Assembly: GCA_002390455.1 (NCBI GenBank)
Contig: DGPN01000060.1
Coordinates: forward strand, 5,089 to 63,957
DNA length: 58,869 nucleotides
Origin: Flavobacteriaceae bacterium UBA4439
GTDB taxonomy: Bacteria > Bacteroidota > Bacteroidia > Flavobacteriales > Flavobacteriaceae
Direction: 5' to 3'
Shown in pieces: positions 52,922-58,869 of the stretch. The position numbers were made by a program, and so were the translations under genes. How positions within the stretch are numbered: the stretch's first letter is position 1; the number at the start of each line of letters is the position of its first letter. Below the pieces are notes generated by a model, which had not been told where the DNA came from, searched no databases, and worked only from the letters and a program-made list of their open reading frames with translations.

Positions 52922-54517
52922 TTAGTTTTTGTTTCTGAAGACTTTTTTGACCAAGTTTTTGCCTTGCATGGCGGAGGCTGTAACCACCCCTGAAAACATT
53001 GCTCCTCCAACACCTGCGGATACAATATCTTGTCCTGTCAGATAGAAATTTTTGATGGGCGTTCGAGGTTTTAAAAACTTTTGCTTGAACCGTTCGGGAG
53101 TATGATCGATTCCGTAAATCTCCCCTTTTTTATAGTTGACAAAGTTTTGAGTCGTCAGGGGTGTAGAAAGCTCGGAATGGTCAATTTTCCCCCTAAGATG
53201 TGGCATCTGTTTAAATAGGACTTCCAAAAGTCTATCCGATATTTCTGCTTTCAACTGCTCATAGTCTTTTCCTCTTTTCATCCATTGGGTATCTTGCCAT
53301 TTTTTGACCAAATCGAAGGGTAAAAGGGTAATGATATCTATGGTACTTCGATTGGGATAGCGTTCGGACCAACTGGGGTCTTTGGCAGCGGGAAAGGAAA
53401 TATACACTACTGGAAAAGGGGCTTTAGGGTCTTTGAGGTAGTTGGCAACGATACTGTCGTGGTCCCCTTTTTCGGGATAAATCCACAAGTTGTTTTTGGG
53501 CAGTTGCAGTGCTTCTGGACTTTCTTTTAGCCCGATGTACAAACAGGCATGGGCTACAGAGGGGTTGATTTTTTGGAGCTGCTTTTTCAGTCCGTGTTTT
53601 TCAGCGATTGCTTTGGGAATTAGTTTCTCGTAGGTATTAAAAATTCCAGTGCTGCTCACCACATACTTTGCATAAAATTTTCTTCCGTCTGCCATTTCAA
53701 CCCCTATGGCTTTGTTTTTTTGGATGAGAATTTTATCCACTTCAGCATTGATCAAAATGGTGCCAGAAGTCCTTTCGATTAGGGGGTCTATGGTGTTGAC
53801 AATTTCTGAAGATCCTCCAACAGGAAAGCTACCTCCGTTAAAATAATGCCTCACTACCGTGGCGTGCATGGCAAAACTACTCTGTTTTGGGGGCAGTCCA
53901 TAATCACCATATTGTCCCGTCAGAACTTTGATCAGGGTTTCGTTTTGGGTGATCGATCGCAGTACTTCATCCGTTGTTTTTCCAGCATATTCCAAATATT
54001 TTTTTCTCATTTTGCCTCCCAACAAACGGGAGAGAAAAGGAGGAAGCGCTTTGGCACTGAAAAAGGAACCCATTGATTTGACCACAGCAAAAACCAAATC
54101 TACATATTCATCGATGGCTTTTTCCTCCTCGGGAAAATACTGGGCTAGTTGTTCTTTAAAATTTTCTATACCCTTGACCAATTCGTATTCCTTTTCCCCA
54201 ATAATGATTCGATCATAGACCCTTCCCATGTCGGCCCATTGGAGTTTTCCATCGGTGATATAATCGAAGATTCTTCTGATGGCACTATTGGGTCGTTGTA
54301 CCTCACCGATATAGTGAATCCCTACATCCCATTCGTACCCTTTTCTTTTGAACACATGAGTAAAGCCACCAGCAGTATAATGCCGTTCCAATACTAAAAC
54401 TTTTTGGCCTTCTTTAGATAAAAAAGCTGCGGTGGTCAATCCACCTATTCCAGAACCAATCACAATGGTGTCGTAATTTTCCTCCGTTTTAAATTTCCGT
54501 TTGTAGGACTGTATCAT
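52922..54517 (-). CDS. FAD-dependent oxidoreductase of the CrtI/CRTISO/RetSat family
   Basis: 531 aa. The FAD loop is TIVIGSGIGGLTTAAFL (~residues 18-34), followed by LERHYTAGGFTHVFKRKGYEWDVG; the C-terminal FYLTGQDIVSAGVGGAMFSG segment closes the FAD site. These are carotenoid desaturases or isomerases and retinol saturases. The long ~530-aa form with 'GIHYIGE' resembles RetSat-type reductases more than CrtI. No other carotenoid gene is near, so the substrate is open. It converges on gapN with a 3-bp gap. Confidence 0.8.
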   Translation of the reverse strand: MIQSYKRKFKTEENYDTIVIGSGIGGLTTAAFLSKEGQKVLVLERHYTAGGFTHVFKRKGYEWDVGIHYIGEVQRPNSAIRRIFDYITDGKLQWADMGRVYDRIIIGEKEYELVKGIENFKEQLAQYFPEEEKAIDEYVDLVFAVVKSMGSFFSAKALPPFLSRLLGGKMRKKYLEYAGKTTDEVLRSITQNETLIKVLTGQYGDYGLPPKQSSFAMHATVVRHYFNGGSFPVGGSSEIVNTIDPLIERTSGTILINAEVDKILIQKNKAIGVEMADGRKFYAKYVVSSTGIFNTYEKLIPKAIAEKHGLKKQLQKINPSVAHACLYIGLKESPEALQLPKNNLWIYPEKGDHDSIVANYLKDPKAPFPVVYISFPAAKDPSWSERYPNRSTIDIITLLPFDLVKKWQDTQWMKRGKDYEQLKAEISDRLLEVLFKQMPHLRGKIDHSELSTPLTTQNFVNYKKGEIYGIDHTPERFKQKFLKPRTPIKNFYLTGQDIVSAGVGGAMFSGVVTASAMQGKNLVKKVFRNKN

Positions 54518-54568
54518 GATTGGTTTATGAGCGGAATGTTCTAAAGTAGCATCATTTTATTATTGATT

Positions 54569-56647
54569 TCAATCAATTATATTTCGCTGCCACTGAATTT
54601 GTTTATCGATCTTATCGAACATCAGTAATTCGGAATAAAACTGCCAATCAAAGGCTTTTAATTGGTTAGCCAAATGATGGTGGTGATCTTGATCCAAGAG
54701 ATAGTCTTTGGGTTTGTGGATCACTCTTGTTTTAGCGTAGGTTTTTTCGAATTTATTTCTCAATTCCTTAAAGTCTGATTTGAGCTGGATGATTTTGGCT
54801 TTTTCGATCATCCGCTCCTCATCGTTTGAGGCTTGATCAAAACGTTCCAAAGCCAATAAAATTTTGGGGGTAAATGCAACCACTTCGTTTACCCTTTGGT
54901 ACACCTCAAGGGTATAAGAATTCCTTTTGGCAAGTTTTTGCATGTGCTCTATCTTTTCTCCAATCTTGGAGGTGCTTTGGATCATCTTTTTTGCCATTGT
55001 CAATTTTTGTTGATAATCAATACTCCATTTACCTGGATTCCTGCTGTCGGGTAGTGCGATCAATCCATCCTCCTCTCTTTTTTCCATTTCCATGAGGTAA
55101 TTTCTTTTATTGCCATTCAGTAAAATGTTTTTCCACTCACCAACGGGTTTTTCTAAAGAATCGATAAAGGCAAAGCTGTCTTCTGCAACTAAATGTGAAA
55201 ACTCCCTCTGTCGGTAGGCTTTCTTGAGTTCGCTTTTACTCAGATGGTCTCCAGACCAAGTATCGTTGGAAAAAGCAATAATGCCTCTATAATACAGTTC
55301 AAAATGAGGGGAATCGTCGTCCCAAAGGGTCAATAAGAGGCCGTTGAGTCCTGTTTCTATGGAGGACAAAGCAAAAGAACGAATGTTGTCCATATTGCCT
55401 TCCCTTTGAGGCATCAATACCCATCGGGTTTGAGCGGCAGTCGCACCCATGACCTTAAGTCCGTGATCCCTAAACCACTGCATGGCCTTGGTGTTTCCAT
55501 AAGCCTCGGGGGTATGATAATTCCATCGCATATAGATACAATTTTTGGGAAACTGGGGAAGAAAAGTTTCTAGGTTTTCCTGCTTGGCATTCCAAATGCT
55601 GTCCACTTTGGCTTTGGGCATTTCAGGCCGAAACATGGGACGGTAAACCTCCATTTGTTTTAGGGGCATGTCATCCCAAAAAATGGGGGTTCTTCCTGCC
55701 TCATCTGCAAATTGACAGACTTTGTTTAACCATAACAGTTGTAACTCCAAAGGTGATTTCCCACTATTTCTTCCTGTAGTTTTAACCTCATCTCCTCCCA
55801 CATGAAGATACTTACCGTGGGGCAGTGCCTCCATTGCATCGCGATAAAGGTCGTATTGTACTTCATAGGTTTCGGGATCGAGCGGATTAAAAGCCCAATC
55901 GCTTTCTGGGTCATCCCGCAGGGATTTATATTTTTCGTGCTTTAAAACAAAAGAAGCGTGACCCAAACCTTGTACCAAGGGAGAGATGGAAATGTTTCTT
56001 TCTATGGCATATTCACTGATCTTTTGCCATTCTTCTATGGTCAAAGCATCCGAAGATCCTACTAGGGGTTGACGTTTGTATTTAATTTTATCTTCCACCT
56101 CTGCAATAATAGCGTTGATTTTATATTTTTTGAGTTTGTCAATTATGCGGTAATAATAATCCAAGGTTTCAAGATGGTGCTTTACGTCCCAATGGATGGC
56201 ACGATAGGAGAGATGGGGGTAGTCTTTGATTTGGCAAAGGGGCAGGGGAACGTTCTGTTCCTCTGCGTCTTCCATCAATTGCTCTAAGGTAGCCAGTCCG
56301 TAGATCAGACCCGCCTTATCTTTGGCGGTGATTTGTATCTGTTGGTTGCTGATGTCCAAAAGATAACCCTCTGCTTTGATCTCGAGAGTTTGGTCTATGG
56401 TATAGACCAATTGGGCCTGCTCCTGATTTTCGGTTGCTGTTGCTTCTTTTAAGAAATCACTCCCTGGGGGCAAATTAAGCCCCGAAGGATTGAAGTAAGT
56501 TTTTAAGTCTGTTGCCTTAAGGCTGCTATTTCCCGTTATTTTCCATTCCTGAGGGTGGGGAAGCAGTTTAAAATCTCCCGAACGATTTTGTAGATCACAC
56601 GAAAGGATGAGGATCAGAATAGGAAGTAATAATAGTTTGGTTTTCAT
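54569..56647 (-). CDS. GH20 beta-N-acetylhexosaminidase-like lipoprotein
   Basis: 692 aa lipoprotein (lipobox LILSC). An N-terminal GH20b domain (~25-140) precedes the TIM barrel that opens with YRAIHWDVKHHLETLDYYY. The catalytic Asp-Glu pair is in HVGGDEVK near residue 285. A long helical C-terminal part (~480-692) is not recognised. It should release terminal GlcNAc or GalNAc at the cell surface or in the periplasm. It lies 15 bp downstream of the fucosidase gene. Confidence 0.88.
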   Translation of the reverse strand: MKTKLLLLPILILILSCDLQNRSGDFKLLPHPQEWKITGNSSLKATDLKTYFNPSGLNLPPGSDFLKEATATENQEQAQLVYTIDQTLEIKAEGYLLDISNQQIQITAKDKAGLIYGLATLEQLMEDAEEQNVPLPLCQIKDYPHLSYRAIHWDVKHHLETLDYYYRIIDKLKKYKINAIIAEVEDKIKYKRQPLVGSSDALTIEEWQKISEYAIERNISISPLVQGLGHASFVLKHEKYKSLRDDPESDWAFNPLDPETYEVQYDLYRDAMEALPHGKYLHVGGDEVKTTGRNSGKSPLELQLLWLNKVCQFADEAGRTPIFWDDMPLKQMEVYRPMFRPEMPKAKVDSIWNAKQENLETFLPQFPKNCIYMRWNYHTPEAYGNTKAMQWFRDHGLKVMGATAAQTRWVLMPQREGNMDNIRSFALSSIETGLNGLLLTLWDDDSPHFELYYRGIIAFSNDTWSGDHLSKSELKKAYRQREFSHLVAEDSFAFIDSLEKPVGEWKNILLNGNKRNYLMEMEKREEDGLIALPDSRNPGKWSIDYQQKLTMAKKMIQSTSKIGEKIEHMQKLAKRNSYTLEVYQRVNEVVAFTPKILLALERFDQASNDEERMIEKAKIIQLKSDFKELRNKFEKTYAKTRVIHKPKDYLLDQDHHHHLANQLKAFDWQFYSELLMFDKIDKQIQWQRNIID

Positions 56648-56662
56648 CTTCTGTCTTTTTTA

Positions 56663-58129
56663 TTATTCTAAGTTTTCTTTTGGAGAGGATAGATAGAGCC
56701 CTACCTTGGTTAAGGCTACAGTATTATTGGCTTCAGTTATCCTTATTCGTACTTTATGGGTGTTTACTTTGGGGATTCTAAGAATCCTCTTATAACCTAT
56801 AGTTGTTCCTTTTTTGATGGTTGACCATCCTTCGGTTCCCATGACATCTATTTCAAATTGACTGATACGTTGCCCTAGGTGAATGGGTTCTTGAATCATG
56901 ATTCGGTCAAAACTTGTTTTTTCTGTTAAGCTTATTTCCAAAGTGGCAGGAAAAACACTGTCATCGGTGGCCCAATAGGTCGTGGGATCACCATCGAGGG
57001 TGTTTTGGGGGTCAAATTTGGAATGTTTTAATCTATAGTTATTGGCAGACGCGGTTTGTCCTTTTGCCAAGTTGGTCGCCAAAGAAGCATCGATTAATGC
57101 TTTGAATTCGGTAAGGGATTTCACATCGTTTTCGTGGATGACTCCTCTTTTGTCTGGAGGAAGATTGAGCAACAGTATAGCGTTTCGACCTACAGATTTG
57201 TAATAAATATCAGCCAATTGTTGAGGGCTTTTGACCAAGCTGTCTTGATCGGCATGGTAAAACCAACCTGGACGTATGGAAACATCGCACTGTCCAACGA
57301 TCCATTGGGTACCCTTTGGATCTCCTGAGTTGAGGTAGTCCGTTTTGGAGGCACCTATGGTAAGATTATCGGTGTTGATGGTGGACCAAAAAGTAGCCCC
57401 TGCAAAGCCTTTTTCATTACCAATCCAATGGACATCTGGACCCGCATCGGAAAAGATTTTGATATTGGGTTGTAGGTTTTTGACAAAGGCAATGATTTCT
57501 TCCCAGCCGTAATAGGTGTCGCGATCGATCTTTCGGATCTCGTTTGCACCACCGTAATAACCGTCTCCTCCATTGGCGCCGTCAAACCAGATTTCGTTAA
57601 TTTCTCCATATTGGGTGAGTAATTCTTCCAATTGATTTTTGTAATAGGTAATATAGGCTGTGGTTCCGTAGTCCTTGTGGTTTCTGTCCCAAGGGGAGAG
57701 GTAGAGTCCCGCTTTGAGACCATATTTCTTACAAGCAGCGACAAATTCGCCTACCACATCCCCCTTTCCGTCTTTGTAGGGACTGTTTTTGACACTGTGT
57801 TCGGTATATTGACTGGGCCAAAGACAAAAACCGTCGTGATGTTTGGCTGTTAAGATCAATTGTTTCATCCCTGCAGCTTTGGCAGTTTGAGCCCATTGCT
57901 CAACATCCAATGCACTCGGATTAAAGATTTCTGGACTTTCGTCACCATAACCCCATTCTTTGTCCGTAAAGGTATTGACCGTAAAGTGAATGAATCCAAT
58001 CAATTCCATTTGCTGGTAGGTGATCAATGTTGGACTGGGTATTATCGCATTGGGAGATAGGTCGGGGGGTGGAGCGGTCTGACAGGCCAAAAAGATTAGG
58101 GAGCAGAAAGAAACAAGTAAATTTTTCAT
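56663..58129 (-). CDS. GH29 alpha-L-fucosidase lipoprotein
   Basis: 488 aa lipoprotein (lipobox FLAC). The GH29 barrel shows ELIGFIHFTVNTFTDKEWG, LILTAKHHDGFCLWPS and the nucleophile Asp in EIWFDGANGGDG near residue 182. Residues ~355-488 look like an F5/8-type (CBM32-like) sugar-binding domain. It releases L-fucose from glycans. It overlaps the upstream hydrolase gene by 4 bp and is followed by the GH20 gene, forming a small fucose/hexosamine-glycan unit. Confidence 0.93.
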   Translation of the reverse strand: MKNLLVSFCSLIFLACQTAPPPDLSPNAIIPSPTLITYQQMELIGFIHFTVNTFTDKEWGYGDESPEIFNPSALDVEQWAQTAKAAGMKQLILTAKHHDGFCLWPSQYTEHSVKNSPYKDGKGDVVGEFVAACKKYGLKAGLYLSPWDRNHKDYGTTAYITYYKNQLEELLTQYGEINEIWFDGANGGDGYYGGANEIRKIDRDTYYGWEEIIAFVKNLQPNIKIFSDAGPDVHWIGNEKGFAGATFWSTINTDNLTIGASKTDYLNSGDPKGTQWIVGQCDVSIRPGWFYHADQDSLVKSPQQLADIYYKSVGRNAILLLNLPPDKRGVIHENDVKSLTEFKALIDASLATNLAKGQTASANNYRLKHSKFDPQNTLDGDPTTYWATDDSVFPATLEISLTEKTSFDRIMIQEPIHLGQRISQFEIDVMGTEGWSTIKKGTTIGYKRILRIPKVNTHKVRIRITEANNTVALTKVGLYLSSPKENLE

Positions 58130-58869
58130 TTTTCTTCTATTTTTTTAAGTAATTCCACAAAGGCAATAGGGGCTGACCACTGAGGATTGTGATCGGATTC
58201 TAAAATATAAACCGGCCAATTTTTTTGTTTGGCTCGATTGGCGTGTATTACAAAGTCGTCTGACTCCGGTGTTTTGCCTTTTTCGACGGTATGGATATAA
58301 TGGGTTTCAATTTCCAGTCTTTTGGGGTTTTTCAAAACAATACGATCGGTGAAGGTCTTGTAAGGATGAGGAACATCCGACGGTGGGGTTTGATTTTCGG
58401 AAATCCAAGAGGGAACGATCCCTCCATCAACAATGTTGTATTTTTTGGGATCATTGACAAAAATTTCATTCACATTTTCGTTGTTTTCAGGAACAAAGGC
58501 GTCAAGATAGACCAATTTCTGGATTCTTTCGGGCAATCGATCGGCCACCCCTGTTACCACCATACCCCCATAGCTGTGCCCCACCAAGATGATGTTATCC
58601 AACTCTTCAAAAAGAAGGGTATTGACCACATCCATGATGTGGGTTTCCAAACCGACGGATTCATTCGCCAAATGAACCCGTTCACCCTGTCCAGTCAGAC
58701 TGGGTCGATAAACTGTATTTCCCTTGTCGGTCAATAATTGATCTACTTCCTTAAAAGCCCAAGAACCGCCCCAAGCTCCATGAACGATAACATAGACTGG
58801 CGGGTTCTGCTGTGCCACAGAGGGATTAAACAAACACATAAAGAGGATAAGCGTCGTCACCTTAAAAAT
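58126..58869 (-). CDS. Secreted alpha/beta hydrolase, start cut by window edge
   Basis: At least 244 aa. The nucleophile elbow is VGHSYGGMV and the oxyanion segment IVHGAWGGSW; the catalytic His is probably in ESDHNPQW. A hydrophobic signal sequence ending near SVAQQN is visible. The first possible start inside the window is GTG at 58860, but the frame stays open to the edge (IFKV before it), so the true start probably lies outside. Resembles EstC-type esterases and haloalkane/hydroxynitrile-like hydrolases. It is first in the unit with GH29 and GH20; perhaps it de-esterifies the glycan. Confidence 0.8.
   Translation of the reverse strand: MFKVTTLILFMCLFNPSVAQQNPPVYVIVHGAWGGSWAFKEVDQLLTDKGNTVYRPSLTGQGERVHLANESVGLETHIMDVVNTLLFEELDNIILVGHSYGGMVVTGVADRLPERIQKLVYLDAFVPENNENVNEIFVNDPKKYNIVDGGIVPSWISENQTPPSDVPHPYKTFTDRIVLKNPKRLEIETHYIHTVEKGKTPESDDFVIHANRAKQKNWPVYILESDHNPQWSAPIAFVELLKKIEEK

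Overview
The window reads as chromosome of a low-GC, probably marine member of the Flavobacteriaceae (Bacteroidota). Signs are the glycan-degrading lipoproteins, Bacteroidota-type promoters (TTG plus TAnnTTTG boxes), the gene order ftsK-lolA-like-lptF/G-ribB, and an arginine operon built on the N-succinyl route known from Bacteroidota. The assignment rests on gene content only; no rRNA is present.

Layout. (1) 1-7716, all minus: part of a polysaccharide-utilisation cluster with a DUF5703/GH95-like protein cut by the window edge, a GH78 alpha-L-rhamnosidase, a Tat-exported heparinase-like toroid enzyme, a GH43 enzyme and a pectate-lyase-like beta-helix lipoprotein whose core is more GC-rich than its neighbours. 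Decayed coding fragments lie at 4933-5505. (2) 7717-9171: a gene graveyard with the remnant of a type I restriction hsdR gene, bracketed by hairpin-forming repeats. (3) 9172-14940, plus: a six-gene cassette (cytoplasmic GH88 unsaturated glucuronyl hydrolase, TIM-barrel isomerase/epimerase, Gfo/Idh/MocA oxidoreductase, SDR, small membrane protein, sodium:solute symporter) that looks like uptake and catabolism of unsaturated uronate oligosaccharides. A related repeat and tRNA-Ser(UGA) mark its far edge. (4) 15162-26263: core genes (ribB with a degenerate ribA domain, lptF/G, lolA-like, ftsK, katG, nhaC, lpd).

(5) 26270-35134: a compact minus-strand arginine operon in transcription order GNAT acyltransferase, argG, argC, proC, argD, argF', argB, argE, argH. 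Most junctions overlap or touch. A good promoter and a GC-rich, about 160-nt leader with mutually exclusive hairpins precede it; this is the most interesting unexplained element here. (6) 35262-45496: tilS, a DsbD-like protein, a DUF5916 outer-membrane protein, a creatininase-family protein, comM, a nitroreductase and an ALDH3-type dehydrogenase. (7) 45708-52918: ilvD-ilvB-ilvN-ilvC for valine/isoleucine synthesis, then a GapN-like dehydrogenase with its own strong promoter. (8) 52922-58869, minus: a RetSat/CrtI-like oxidoreductase and a second glycan cluster with a GH20 hexosaminidase, a GH29 alpha-fucosidase and an alpha/beta hydrolase cut by the right edge.

No SusC/SusD pair, sulfatase, integrase, intact transposase or CRISPR array was seen.
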